Source: Chryseobacterium sp. ISL-80 (GTDB taxonomy: Bacteria > Bacillota > Bacilli > Bacillales > Cytobacillaceae). From it: a stretch of 64,000 nucleotides of DNA. How positions within the stretch are numbered: position 1 is the stretch's first letter; the number at the start of each line of letters is the position of its first letter. The stretch spans positions 74,831 to 138,830 of the forward strand of contig JAGGQZ010000018.1 in assembly GCA_018613055.1 (NCBI GenBank), given 5' to 3'. The translations under genes were made by a program, and so were the position numbers. The notes under the pieces are model-generated. The model had not been told where the DNA came from. It saw only the letters and a list, made by a program, of their open reading frames with translations, and searched no databases. Positions 34,766-43,826 of this stretch are shown here, piece by piece.

Positions 34766-36644
34766 CGTCAGCGAGCTCAGATAAATAGCTCCACCTTTCT
34801 ATCAAGTACTCTAGCTGTTCATTCAACTCTTCCTCTTCCTTCATCAAAGCCTGGCCTTTTTCGAAATCACTTCCGATATTGGCCATTTCAGCCTGCACTT
34901 CTTCAAGGCGGGCTTCAGCACCTGATATCTTATCGTCGATTTCTGCCCATTCTTTTTGCTCTTTGAAGCTCAATTTCTTTTTCTTCGTTTTTTCAGGCTG
35001 CTCAACCTTTTCTTTCTTCGGCTGGGAAGAAGAAACTGAATCAGGTTTCGGCCGTTTTTCCAGGTAATCGGTATAATTGCCGTAATAAAGATCAGTACGG
35101 CCATCGCCTTCCAATACAAGCAGCAGGTCGACAACCTTATCAAGGAAATAGCGGTCATGGGATACAGTAATCACAACACCTGGGAACTCCTCCAGATAAT
35201 CCTCCAATACGGTTAAAGTCTGTGTATCCAGATCATTGGTTGGCTCATCGAGCAGGAGCACATTCGGTTCTTCCATCAACAGCTTCAACAGGTAGAGCCT
35301 GCGCTTTTCTCCTCCTGAAAGCTTTTTGATCGAAGTTCCATGTGCATATGGAGGAAACAGGAATCGCTCAAGCATTTGTGCAGCCGAAATGGTTTTTCCA
35401 TCGGTTGTATGGACAATTTCAGCTGTTTCCTTCAGGTACTCGATCACCCGTTTATTCTCATCCATGTCTTCATTTTCCTGTGTATAATAGGCAATGTTAA
35501 CAGTCTGGCCAGTGATGATCTCGCCAGAATCAAGTTCTATTCTTCCCGACAGGATATTCAGTAAAGTGGATTTCCCTGTTCCATTACGGCCGATGATTCC
35601 CAGCCTGTCACCAGGCTTCACGAGAAGATTGAAATCATCGAGAATAACTTTGTTCTCATATTTTTTTGTTGCATCCTTCAATTCAAGTACTTGTTTGCCC
35701 AGTCTGCTGCCACTTAGAGAGATGTCCAGTTTTTCAGCAGATTTAACATTTGACACTTCTTCATCCAGTTTATCAAAACGCTGGATTCTCGCCTTCTGCT
35801 TCGTTGTCCTGGCCTTTGCGCCCCTCCGGATCCATTCAAGTTCCTGTCTGAACAGGTTCTTCTTCTTCTCGAGTGTGGCAGCTTCGTTTTCCTCGCGGAT
35901 TGCCTTTGCTTCCAGGAAACTGGCATAGTTGCCTTTATAGCTGAATAGGTTTCCCCCGTCCAATTCAAATATCCTGTTCGTCACTCTGTCCAGAAAGTAC
36001 CGGTCATGGGTAACGAGTAAAAGTGATCCGGAATAGCGTGAAAGATAATCTTCCAGCCATTTGACTGTTTCATAGTCAAGATGGTTGGTAGGCTCATCCA
36101 GGATGAGCAAATCAGGAGATTCAATCAGCACTTGTGCAAGTGCGACACGTTTTTTCTGACCGCCGGATAGCTCACCCATTGTTCGTGTGAAGTCTGAAAT
36201 CCCAAGCTGCATCAGAATCGACTTTGCCGCCGTATTGGCATCCCAGCCATCAGAGCTGTCCATTCTCCGCTGCAACTCGTAAAACCTTTCCTGAACTCCT
36301 GCATCATCAGGTTTTTGGCCTAACTCAGAAAGAATCATTTCATAATCCCGCATCAGCTTCAGGATAGGAGCCTCTCCGCTGAATACCTGATCAAGGACGG
36401 TTTTCTCCGGTTCCATTTCAGGCTGCTGGGACAAAAACGATATTTTATAATCTTTTGCAAATATCAACTCTCCAGAGTCCGGCTGGTCAATTCCCGCTAC
36501 GATTCTCAGCAGAGAAGATTTTCCGGTGCCGTTCACTCCGATCAAACCGACCCGTTCACGTTCGCCGATCGTAAATGTAATGCCATTGAAGAGGTCTTTT
36601 TCTCCGTATGTTTTTGTCACGTTTTCAATCGTGATCATTTTCAT
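34761..36644 (-). CDS. ABC-F ATPase, Uup/YfmR type
   Basis: A 627-residue soluble tandem ATPase: GVNGTGKSSL, LSGGQKKRVALA and LILDEPTNHLD in the first domain; GRNGTGKSTLL, LSGGEKRRLYLL and LLLDEPTNDLD in the second. A linker of about 80 residues follows the first domain and a C-terminal coiled coil (KLSFKEQKEWAEIDDKI...) ends the protein. That C-terminal domain marks the Uup/YfmR branch, which acts on stalled ribosomes (proline stretches) rather than in transport. Its ATG overlaps the preceding HD gene stop as ATGA, so the two are coupled. Confidence 0.88.
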   Translation of the reverse strand: MKMITIENVTKTYGEKDLFNGITFTIGERERVGLIGVNGTGKSSLLRIVAGIDQPDSGELIFAKDYKISFLSQQPEMEPEKTVLDQVFSGEAPILKLMRDYEMILSELGQKPDDAGVQERFYELQRRMDSSDGWDANTAAKSILMQLGISDFTRTMGELSGGQKKRVALAQVLIESPDLLILDEPTNHLDYETVKWLEDYLSRYSGSLLLVTHDRYFLDRVTNRIFELDGGNLFSYKGNYASFLEAKAIREENEAATLEKKKNLFRQELEWIRRGAKARTTKQKARIQRFDKLDEEVSNVKSAEKLDISLSGSRLGKQVLELKDATKKYENKVILDDFNLLVKPGDRLGIIGRNGTGKSTLLNILSGRIELDSGEIITGQTVNIAYYTQENEDMDENKRVIEYLKETAEIVHTTDGKTISAAQMLERFLFPPYAHGTSIKKLSGGEKRRLYLLKLLMEEPNVLLLDEPTNDLDTQTLTVLEDYLEEFPGVVITVSHDRYFLDKVVDLLLVLEGDGRTDLYYGNYTDYLEKRPKPDSVSSSQPKKEKVEQPEKTKKKKLSFKEQKEWAEIDDKISGAEARLEEVQAEMANIGSDFEKGQALMKEEEELNEQLEYLIERWSYLSELADE

Positions 36645-37294
36645 GCCTGACCATTCCATTCACTGTAAAATTGTTCAAGGAAAGCCTCCATAAAACGGTG
36701 CCTTTCCTCAGCTAGTTGCTTCGCATGCTCGGTATTCATTTTATCTTTCAGCTTCAAAAGCTTTTCGTAGAAGTGATTCACCGAAGAAGTGCTGCCACTC
36801 CGATATTCTTCAAGCGTCATTTCTCCTCTGACACCCAGGCTGGGTTCGTAAATTGGATGGCCTTTCTTGCCTCCAAAAGCAAAAGTCCTCGCAATCCCGA
36901 TCGCACCAAGGGCATCAAGTCGGTCTGCATCCTGGACGATCTCCGCCTCGATACTGTCGAGTTCAATCGCCCTTCCTCCTTTAAAAGATACCGTTTCAAT
37001 ACAGCTTTTAATCTTTGAAGCAGTTGCACCTTCTAATTCTATGCTTTGCAAAAACGAATCAAGCTTCGCCCATCCGGCTGCTTCCGATTCATTCAATTTA
37101 TCATCCGGTATATCATGAAGCAAGGCTGCCATTTCGATTATGAACCAGTCACCCTGCTTTTCCTTGCCCCAAATCAGCTGTGCATTCTTCCTCACCCGGT
37201 CAATATGATGCCAATCATGACCGGAAGAATCACCGCCCAGCTCGTTTTTCACAAATTTCTCTGTGATAGTTATCAACTCTTTCAAATCCAGCAC
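36641..37294 (-). CDS. ypgQ: YpgQ-like HD-domain phosphohydrolase
   Basis: A 217-residue HD protein. Metal ligands: H27/H28 region GHDWHHIDRV, ALLHDIPDD (HD pair) and the distal Asp in IVQDADRLDALGAIGIAR. It matches B. subtilis YpgQ, reported as a nucleotide pyrophosphatase with Mn preference (recalled knowledge). The start is GTG at 37294; a TTG at 37285 with AGTAGGTG 6 nt upstream is an equally good alternative. It is translationally coupled to the downstream ABC-F gene. Confidence 0.88.
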   Translation of the reverse strand: MLDLKELITITEKFVKNELGGDSSGHDWHHIDRVRKNAQLIWGKEKQGDWFIIEMAALLHDIPDDKLNESEAAGWAKLDSFLQSIELEGATASKIKSCIETVSFKGGRAIELDSIEAEIVQDADRLDALGAIGIARTFAFGGKKGHPIYEPSLGVRGEMTLEEYRSGSTSSVNHFYEKLLKLKDKMNTEHAKQLAEERHRFMEAFLEQFYSEWNGQA

Positions 37295-37387
37295 CTACTT
37301 TCCTACCGAACTCATTTTACCATATAAATCGGCTGGTAATGGGAGGATTGACATACTGAAGTTTCATATACTTTTAAGGATATAGTG

Positions 37388-37749
37388 GAAGCCCTTCTAT
37401 CGGACACTTTTTCACTCTCCACGCCTCCGTTTGTCAGTTAGAGCTCTTCTATCGGACACTTTTCCACCCTTCACCCTTCCGTTTATCCGTTAGAGCTCTT
37501 CTATCGGACACTTTTTCACCCTTCACGTTTCTGTTTGTCCGATAGAGCCCTTCTATCGGACACTTTTTCACCCTTCACGTTTCTGTTTGTCCGATAGAGC
37601 CCTTCTATCGGACACTTTTTCACCCTTCACCCTTCCGTTTGTCCGATAAAACCCTTCTATCGGACACTTTTCCACCCCCCACGCTTCCGTTTGTCCGATA
37701 GAGCCCTTCTATCGGACACTTTTTCACCTTTCACGCTTCTTTCTGCCCT
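37388..37749. repeat. Seven-copy 52-bp tandem repeat
   Basis: The core CTATCGGACAC recurs at 37397, 37449, 37501, 37553, 37605, 37657 and 37709, an exact 52-nt period with small changes between copies. Each unit ends in GTCCGATAG. With the CTATCGGAC of the next unit this forms a 9-bp hairpin (loop AGCCCTT), most perfect in the central copies. There are no unique spacers, so it is not CRISPR. It fills most of the 520-nt gap between ypgQ and the second degV; no ORF is supported there. Confidence 0.9.
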
Positions 37750-37794
37750 ATAGAGTCTTCCAACATGGGAGCAATGAAATGGATGAGCAAAAAA

Positions 37795-37817
37795 ATAAGT
37801 GCCAAATCGGCACTTAT
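37795..37817 (-). terminator. Terminator of the second degV gene
   Basis: ATAAGTGCC and GGCACTTAT form a perfect 9-bp stem with a 5-nt loop; on the minus strand TTTTTT follows. It overlaps the stop codon. Confidence 0.88.
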
Positions 37818-38662
37818 ACTTTTGCGTTATTCCAGCTGATTCCGATGGTATGTTCACCTGCATGGACGCCGATGACTGCTCCAATCGGGCAGCTGAGGAA
37901 TGTAATATCCGGGAATATTCTCTCGAGCTGGATTTGCCATTCATCTGCAGCTTCTTTGTGAAGTCCATAGAGGATGTAAACTTCCTCCACTCCGTATTTC
38001 TCATGAGAAGTCTTCAAATATTCGAATATTTTGTCGCGGGCCTTCTTGTCGCTTCTCACTTTTTCCTTCGTATTCAATGCGCCATCTTCAATGCTGATGA
38101 TTGGTTTTATGCTGAGCATGCTTCCGAGATAAAATTGCACTCCAGACATTCTCCCGCTGCGATGAAGCTGCTCCAGGCTCCCAATCATCACATAGGTTTC
38201 ATTTGAATCACGGATGATTTCAAGTTTTTCCTTAATCTCCTCAACAGTCTTACCTTGCTCTGCCAGGGAAATTCCTTTCTTCAACAGTGATGTCAGCGGA
38301 TATGTGAGAATTTTCGAGTCAAACGTGATGACCGGTATGTTTACAGCTTGTGCCGCCTGTACGCTTGATGCGACGGTTCCGCTCAATTTTGAGGAAATCA
38401 GAACCGAGAAAACGAGGTCATACTCTTTTTCAAGTTTTTCATATAACTCCATAAAAACACCCACAGGCGGCTGTGAAGTTTTAGGTGGAGTCTTCACCGC
38501 TTTTAACTTTTCATATAATTCTTCTGCAGTTAAATCCTTGCCATCCAGGTATTCAACATCATCCAAAACAATGGTCATCGGCACCTGGTAAACATCTGGA
38601 TGGTTCTTCAATTCCTCATCCAGATATGCTGTACTGTCAGTTACCCAAGCTATTTTCTTCAA
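37814..38662 (-). CDS. DegV family fatty-acid-binding protein (copy 2)
   Basis: A 282-residue protein: WVTDSTAYLDEEL, PKTSQPPVGVFMELY, VLISSKLSGTVASSV (head-group Ser/Thr), ITFDSKILTYPL and the C-terminal IGAVIGVHAGEHTIGISW. It is clearly diverged from the copy at 14 kb, so the two probably bind different fatty acids or serve different partners (inference). Single gene, just right of the 52-bp repeat array. Confidence 0.92.
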   Translation of the reverse strand: MKKIAWVTDSTAYLDEELKNHPDVYQVPMTIVLDDVEYLDGKDLTAEELYEKLKAVKTPPKTSQPPVGVFMELYEKLEKEYDLVFSVLISSKLSGTVASSVQAAQAVNIPVITFDSKILTYPLTSLLKKGISLAEQGKTVEEIKEKLEIIRDSNETYVMIGSLEQLHRSGRMSGVQFYLGSMLSIKPIISIEDGALNTKEKVRSDKKARDKIFEYLKTSHEKYGVEEVYILYGLHKEAADEWQIQLERIFPDITFLSCPIGAVIGVHAGEHTIGISWNNAKV

Positions 38663-38798
38663 ACAATCTCCCCCATTTTAAACCTGTTTTCTCCCGGACA
38701 GCTATACATGTCCAAAGTTTATATTAAACATAGAGAACTTTTTGCAAATTAATGTTTAAAAACTTTCCGATAATAGATTATTCTGAAAACAACACAGA

Positions 38799-38824
38799 AA
38801 TTCCTGCCTATAAAAGCAGGAATT
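38799..38824 (-). terminator. Terminator of the 177-residue protein gene
   Basis: AATTCCTGC-CTATAAAA-GCAGGAATT is a perfect 9-bp stem; T-rich sequence follows only weakly on the minus strand. Confidence 0.65.
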
Positions 38825-38825
38825 A

Positions 38826-39359
38826 TTATTCATCCAATAATTTTTTTAGTTTATTCACTGAGTCAACCATATAGTCAATCATTTCTGTTAAATCATCAAT
38901 CTGCTCCTCATAAACGAGGCGGTTAAATGATACTCTGGCAAAGTTTCTGATCCTTTGACTTTCTGCGAGCGGAAAAACCTGTACGGATTGGACAATTTCC
39001 CTGTCCTTTCCCCAGATATCTTCCAGACCTTCCTGTATGGAGCGATAAACCTGAACTTCATTTCTATGCAGCATTGTAAAAGAAATACCGACTATGCATC
39101 CTGCAAGGTGATTAGCGCTGCGGCTTCCTAATAATTCAGCTGAAAGATTTTCCAAACCAGCCTCTAAAGTCATGATCGCTGCAATTTCTTTATCATTGTA
39201 TCCACTTACAGTAAAGGAAATTTCATATTTTCGCGACAGCTTGGCTGTATTGATCCAGTCATTCCGATCCACAACCTTGATTTCCCCACTCAAATCCCTG
39301 TCATATATTTCGCCTTCTATTACCACTTTTATGTTTTCAAATGCTGTCGGGTCGAACAA
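38826..39359 (-). CDS. Conserved-looking protein of unknown function
   Basis: A 177-residue soluble protein, predicted mixed alpha/beta and ending in a helical, charged segment (EQIDDLTEMIDYMVDSVNKLKKLLDE). No domain, metal site or membrane span is recognised. Compositional coding character is normal: the whole frame is open and ends at its own terminator. Not assigned to any pathway; its neighbours are degV and fhs. Confidence 0.65.
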   Translation of the reverse strand: MFDPTAFENIKVVIEGEIYDRDLSGEIKVVDRNDWINTAKLSRKYEISFTVSGYNDKEIAAIMTLEAGLENLSAELLGSRSANHLAGCIVGISFTMLHRNEVQVYRSIQEGLEDIWGKDREIVQSVQVFPLAESQRIRNFARVSFNRLVYEEQIDDLTEMIDYMVDSVNKLKKLLDE

Positions 39360-39406
39360 AATCGTTCACTCCCTTTCAAATTATAAATCCGATATAGTAA
39401 GGAACC

Positions 39407-39428
39407 AGCCTCCCATATGGAAGGCTGG
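39407..39428 (-). terminator. Hairpin downstream of fhs
   Basis: On the minus strand CCAGCCTTCC-ATAT-GGGAGGCTGG is a 10-bp stem (one wobble) followed by TTCCTTACT. Probable terminator with a weak tail. Confidence 0.6.
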
Positions 39429-39454
39429 CACTTTAGATTTCGAGACTATTATGA

Positions 39455-41143
39455 TTAAAATAGACCAACTGCATTCCCGTCTTCATCAACGTCCATATTC
39501 AGCGCAGCCGGCATTTTAGGAAGTCCTGGCATCGTCATGACTTCACCTGTCAGAGCGACAATGAATCCTGCTCCAACCGAAGGCTTCAATTCTCTGACTG
39601 TGATGGTAAAGCCTGACGGCCGCCCAAGTTTCTGCGGATCATCTGACAATGAGTATTGCGTTTTCGCCATACAGACTGGCAGCACACCCCAGCCGAATCC
39701 TTCAAAATCCAAGAGCTGTTTCTTAGCCTTTGTTGAGAACTCGACTCCATCTGCACCATAAACCTGAGTCGCAATCTTCTTGATTTTATCCTCTAGTGAA
39801 TCGGAAAGGTCATATAAATGGGCAAATGTATTTTCACTTTTTTCAATCACATCGAGCAATGTCTCAGCAAGCTCAATTCCACCAGCACCGCCCTTTTCCC
39901 AAACCTCTGTCAGCGCAACTGGTATGCCTGCATTCTCACACATTTCTTTCAGTGTATTCGTTTCGAGCTCTGTATCGGTAATGAAACGATTGATTGCAAC
40001 AACATACGGCAAGCCGAAGCTGGCAATCGTCTCAACATGCTTTTTCAAGTTTGTGAAACCGTCCTTTAAGGCCTGGACATCCTCGTTCACCAACTCGGTT
40101 TTCTTCATGCCCCCGTGCATTTTCAGCGCACGGATGGTAGCCACGATGACAACTGCTGATGGGTCGATTCCAGCTGTTCTTGCTTTGATGTTCAGGAACT
40201 TTTCTGCCCCAAGGTCTGCCCCGAATCCAGCTTCTGTCACAACAAAATCAGCCAGCTTGGATGCTGATTCAGTCGCGATGACACTATTGCAGCCATGAGC
40301 AATATTGGCAAAAGGACCTCCATGGATCAATGCAGGAGTATGTTCAATCGTTTGGACAAGATTTGGCTTTACGGCTTCTTTCAGTAAAAGCGTGAGTGCG
40401 CCTTCTACCCCAAGATCACCGACAGTAACAGGCTGCTTGTCAAAGTTATAGGCAACCACCATATTGGATAGGCGCCTCTTTAAGTCCTTCAGGTCGCTTG
40501 CAAGGCATAAAACTGCCATGATTTCTGATGCAACAGTGATATCGAACCCATCTTCCCGCGGTACACCCTGAAGCGGCCCGCCAAGCCCGATGATAACCTT
40601 CCTTAATGCACGGTCATTCAAATCAAGTGCCCGCTTCCAGACAATTCTGCGCTGGTCAATATTCAGCTTATTTCCCTGCTGAAGATGATTATCGATCAAT
40701 GCAGCCAGCGCGTTATTGGCTGTGGTTATGGCGTGCAGGTCGCCAGTGAAGTGAAGATTGATGTCTTCCATCGGAAGCACCTGTGCGTAGCCTCCCCCTG
40801 TTGCACCGCCCTTGATCCCCATCGTCGGTCCGAGTGACGGTTCACGCATGGCTATCATCGTCTTTTGTCCCAGCTTATTTAAAGCATCGGCGAGTCCGAC
40901 GGTCACAGTCGATTTCCCTTCCCCAGCAGGAGTCGGATTAATCGCAGTGACAAGTACGACCTTGCCGCTTTCCTTTGTTTTCAATTTCGCCAAAGCTTCT
41001 GATGACAGCTTTGCTTTATACTTTCCGAACATCTCAATATCATCGGCATCAAGTCCTATGCTCGCTGCGATATCAACGATCGGCTTCATTTGGCTTTCAC
41101 GGGCAATTTCAATATCTGACTTAACTTGAACATTCGTTTCCAT
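39455..41143 (-). CDS. fhs: Formate--tetrahydrofolate ligase
   Basis: A 562-residue ATP-dependent ligase forming 10-formyl-tetrahydrofolate. The P-loop is [35 protein letters not shown] and [13 protein letters not shown] are family signatures. The ATG at 41143 is chosen because GGGGGGAT lies 6 nt upstream; a TTG two codons earlier is the alternative. It feeds one-carbon units to purine and thymidylate synthesis (compare thyA-dfrA). B. subtilis 168 lacks fhs as I recall, so this is a lineage difference. Confidence 0.96.
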   Translation of the reverse strand: METNVQVKSDIEIARESQMKPIVDIAASIGLDADDIEMFGKYKAKLSSEALAKLKTKESGKVVLVTAINPTPAGEGKSTVTVGLADALNKLGQKTMIAMREPSLGPTMGIKGGATGGGYAQVLPMEDINLHFTGDLHAITTANNALAALIDNHLQQGNKLNIDQRRIVWKRALDLNDRALRKVIIGLGGPLQGVPREDGFDITVASEIMAVLCLASDLKDLKRRLSNMVVAYNFDKQPVTVGDLGVEGALTLLLKEAVKPNLVQTIEHTPALIHGGPFANIAHGCNSVIATESASKLADFVVTEAGFGADLGAEKFLNIKARTAGIDPSAVVIVATIRALKMHGGMKKTELVNEDVQALKDGFTNLKKHVETIASFGLPYVVAINRFITDTELETNTLKEMCENAGIPVALTEVWEKGGAGGIELAETLLDVIEKSENTFAHLYDLSDSLEDKIKKIATQVYGADGVEFSTKAKKQLLDFEGFGWGVLPVCMAKTQYSLSDDPQKLGRPSGFTITVRELKPSVGAGFIVALTGEVMTMPGLPKMPAALNMDVDEDGNAVGLF

Positions 41144-41254
41144 TCCCAATCCCCCCAGATATTATCTATGTGCTTACCATCTTATATTCTACCATCAGAA
41201 AATTACTATCAGGTAAAAAATATTTATTTGTCATAAAATTTCCTCTTTAGCCAA

Positions 41255-41283
41255 TTGCTCCATAAAAGAATTCAGACTATAAT
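41255..41283 (+). promoter_or_regulatory. Sigma-A promoter of metA
   Basis: TTGCTC (41255-41260), a 17-nt spacer and TATAAT (41278-41283). The implied 5' UTR is only about 35 nt, which leaves no room for an S-box or T-box. Confidence 0.7.
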
Positions 41284-41324
41284 AAAAATTACTGACTTTA
41301 GTTTGCTAAAAGGGAGGTTATATT

Positions 41325-42233
41325 ATGCCAATCAAAATACCGCTGCATTTGCCAGCGAAAGAAATATTGGAAAAAGAAAATATTTTCATCATGGATGACA
41401 CCCGCGCCTCAAGGCAGGATATCCGCCCATTGAATATTTTGATCCTGAACCTTATGCCTGAGAAAGAAAAAACAGAGAGACAGCTGCTTCGATTGCTCGG
41501 AAACACTCCGCTCCAGGTCAACATCACTTTTTTGAAAACAGCTACATATGACTCCAAAACCACATCCAGGTATCATCTAGAGGAGTTTTATCAAACCTTC
41601 AGCCAGGTAAAAGAAAAGAGATATGATGGGATGATCATTACTGGGGCGCCTATCGAACTTATGGAATTCGAGGAAGTGGAATATTGGAATGAGCTGAGGG
41701 AAATCCTTGATTGGACAAAGGAAAACGTGACATCGACTTTGCATATCTGCTGGGGAGCGCAGGCTGCCATCTATCATCACTATGGCATTGGCAAATACGT
41801 CCTTCCGCAAAAATGCTCAGGAATCTTCAATCATGCAGTCCTGGATGAAACGGAAAAATTGTTAAGAGGGTTTGACGATGAATTTCCTGCACCGCATTCA
41901 CGGAACACCGAAATACCTATCAATGAACTGGAAGAGCATCCAGACTTAAAGATCCTTGCGGTTTCTGATGAAGCAGGACCATTGATCATTTCAAGCATGG
42001 ATGGGGCCAGAATCATGATCACCGGCCATCTTGAATATGAAGCTACTACTCTGGCAGAGGAATATGCACGAGACAGAGGCAGGGGAATTGATATCCAGGT
42101 TCCTGAGCATTACTTTCCAAATGACAATCCTGAAAAGAAACCGGCCAATCGGTGGAGGTCTCACGCACATTTGTTCTTTTCAAACTGGCTCAATTATTAT
42201 GTGTACCAGGAGACTCCATTTGAATGGAATTGA
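41325..42233 (+). CDS. metA: Homoserine O-acetyltransferase, MetA type
   Basis: A 302-residue acyltransferase of methionine synthesis. The catalytic Cys is in [17 protein letters not shown]; the His is in GHLEYE. The acyl-CoA selectivity position in GAPIELMEF is Glu where the E. coli succinyl enzyme has Gly, which marks acetyl-CoA use in Bacillus MetA (family knowledge). GGGAGG lies 8-9 nt before the ATG. A strong terminator follows. The short leader contains no S-box. Confidence 0.95.
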   Translation: MPIKIPLHLPAKEILEKENIFIMDDTRASRQDIRPLNILILNLMPEKEKTERQLLRLLGNTPLQVNITFLKTATYDSKTTSRYHLEEFYQTFSQVKEKRYDGMIITGAPIELMEFEEVEYWNELREILDWTKENVTSTLHICWGAQAAIYHHYGIGKYVLPQKCSGIFNHAVLDETEKLLRGFDDEFPAPHSRNTEIPINELEEHPDLKILAVSDEAGPLIISSMDGARIMITGHLEYEATTLAEEYARDRGRGIDIQVPEHYFPNDNPEKKPANRWRSHAHLFFSNWLNYYVYQETPFEWN

Positions 42234-42239
42234 AAAAAC

Positions 42240-42263
42240 AGGCACCGACAAATCTCGGTGCCT
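42240..42263. terminator. Terminator of metA
   Basis: AGGCACCGA and TCGGTGCCT form a 9-bp perfect stem with a 6-nt loop, followed by TTCTTC on the plus strand. Confidence 0.85.
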
Positions 42264-42274
42264 TTCTTCGTGCT

Positions 42275-42958
42275 CTAAACTGGTTTTGGAACCTGGAACA
42301 TGAAAACCCACATAAACGAAAGTGATTGCTGAAGCTCCAACGGCAGTGATCCCAGGGAAATCTGTTCAGCCGCCTTTTTATAGACGCCGTATTCCCCAAC
42401 CTTTTTCCAGCCAATCTCCACGGCCAGTTTTTCCAGCTCCCATGGCATAATTGTATTGCAGAACACTTCTTCCCCATATAGTCTCCGGAAACTGTTCCTT
42501 CTCGGAGCAGCTGTGGGTCCAAGAATGGCAATGCAAGCAAATCCATCAGGCTTTAATACCCTGGAAACTTCTTTCAAAGATTCATATGGACTTTCCGTCC
42601 ACTCAATCGAATTGATCGCCATCACTGCTTCAAAGGCGTTATTCTGGATTCCGCAATCAGTTAAATTCCCCTTAACAAAATCACAATCAATAGAATACTG
42701 CCTGGCTTTCTCAAGCATCTCCTCGGAAACATCCATTCCGGTGACCACATAACCCGCTTCCGACAGCTTCCTTGTGCCGACACCATCTCCACATCCTAAG
42801 TCTCAAATCGCCGCACCTGGTAAGACAAATTTCTCGATGAAGGGAACGATATCTTTTCGGCTTCCGTCCTCCCACATCCCCTTGCTTCTTGAATTCCATG
42901 ATGTTGCCATACTGTCCCACAGTTTTTCCGATTCCTTCTTCCAATCTGATGTATTCAA
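42275..42958 (-). pseudogene. Class I SAM methyltransferase interrupted by an in-frame TGA
   Basis: One continuous frame of 228 codons begins at a TTG (42958) after GGCGGGTGAG and is broken only by TGA at 42805-42803 (codon 52), within VLPGAAI-stop-DLGCGDGVGTRK. The stop sits where a Leu or Val normally precedes the SAM-binding motif I (DLGCGDG); one base change from TTA would create it. The downstream part keeps motif II (VTGMDVSE), motif IV/post I and a normal end. It is either a recent nonsense pseudogene, a sequence error, or a read-through product. From codon 71 an internal ATG could give a truncated protein without motif I. Confidence 0.8.
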
Positions 42959-43075
42959 AAGCTCACCCGCCTAATTTTTCTAATAATAGTAAATTCGTCA
43001 AGAAATGCAGAATTCCTGTTACGTTTATTTTTCGGGTAAAAGTGCAAGACTAGGTGGATGAAAGGAGAGATTAGA

Positions 43076-43294
43076 TTGGAACAAGAACAGTTAGTTGCGG
43101 TACATAAAAACAATGCTGGTGAAATCATCAGCTTCCAGACCTCGAGCGGGAGGATCATCTCTTATCGTAAAGCCTTGTTGGAAGCGTCTGCAGGGAATAT
43201 TTCAGGAGTGAACATCAATGATGAAACCGATGGGATTTCCTCGTTAATTTCAGCAGACGGTGCTGATTTTCAAACGTATCCAGATATATACTGA
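43076..43294 (+). CDS. DUF3892 family small protein
   Basis: A 72-residue protein, LEQEQLVAVHKNNAGEIISF followed by a SSGR motif and a mid region GVNINDETDG, the DUF3892 pattern. Function unknown. The TTG start at 43076 is favoured because AAAGGAGAG lies about 7 nt upstream; an ATG at 43058 lacks spacing to its own site. It converges on mntR and shares its terminator. Confidence 0.75.
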   Translation: MEQEQLVAVHKNNAGEIISFQTSSGRIISYRKALLEASAGNISGVNINDETDGISSLISADGADFQTYPDIY

Positions 43295-43301
43295 CCTCAA
43301 A

Positions 43302-43330
43302 AAACACCTGACAGCAACTGCCAGGTGTTT
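43302..43330. terminator. Bidirectional terminator (DUF3892 gene / mntR)
   Basis: AAACACCTG and CAGGTGTTT, with an inner CAG/CTG pair, form a hairpin with T-rich flanks on both strands. Confidence 0.85.
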
Positions 43331-43333
43331 GTT

Positions 43334-43756
43334 TTATTGGTCATCGTTTTGTTTCTGGATCGCCCTTAATTCCTGGACCCGTGTTTTGTCTTCTTCAAAA
43401 AACTGGACAAGGTCACCGATCCTGTCGATTGCATCCCAGCTTAAATGATGTTCAATTCCCTCGACATCATTATAGATGTTCTCTTCCTTCACTCCGATTA
43501 CTTGCAATAATTGTTCAAGCAATTCATGTCGGTACACCAGCCTTTTGCCGGTTTTGTATCCTTTAGGAGTCAGGACAAGCCCGCGATATTTTTCATAAAC
43601 CAGGAATTGGTCTTTATCAAGTTTTTGGACCATTTTTGTCACTGAGGAGGGATGGACCGATAATGCCTCTGCGATATCCACTACCCGGGCATAACCTTTT
43701 TGTTCTATTAAAATAAAAATTTGTTCGATATAATCTTCCATACTAGGTGTTGGCAT
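43334..43756 (-). CDS. mntR: Manganese-responsive repressor MntR
   Basis: A 140-residue DtxR/MntR regulator. Metal ligands fit the B. subtilis protein: D8 and E11 in [10 protein letters not shown], a mid-protein His in [11 protein letters not shown], and the E-x2-E-H set in [10 protein letters not shown]. The winged helix ([21 protein letters not shown]) binds DNA. With Mn bound it represses manganese uptake genes, none of which are in the window apart from the possible Mn link of TerC. Confidence 0.95.
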   Translation of the reverse strand: MPTPSMEDYIEQIFILIEQKGYARVVDIAEALSVHPSSVTKMVQKLDKDQFLVYEKYRGLVLTPKGYKTGKRLVYRHELLEQLLQVIGVKEENIYNDVEGIEHHLSWDAIDRIGDLVQFFEEDKTRVQELRAIQKQNDDQ

Positions 43757-43826
43757 CCCATGACCTCCAATGCTTATACAATAGCCATATTAAAGTTTAC
43801 TATAGAAGGACAAGGGTGACAAGGCG

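Noticed and set aside
37388..37749. CRISPR array
   Set aside because: The units abut with a constant 52-nt period and no unique spacers between them; no cas genes are in the window.
41160..41324. S-box (SAM) riboswitch upstream of metA
   Set aside because: The promoter at 41255-41283 leaves a leader of only about 35 nt, and no S-box core was seen.
42711..42944. Separate gene on the minus strand in another frame over the methyltransferase N-terminus
   Set aside because: The interrupted methyltransferase frame explains the same DNA with clear family motifs; the alternative frame has none.
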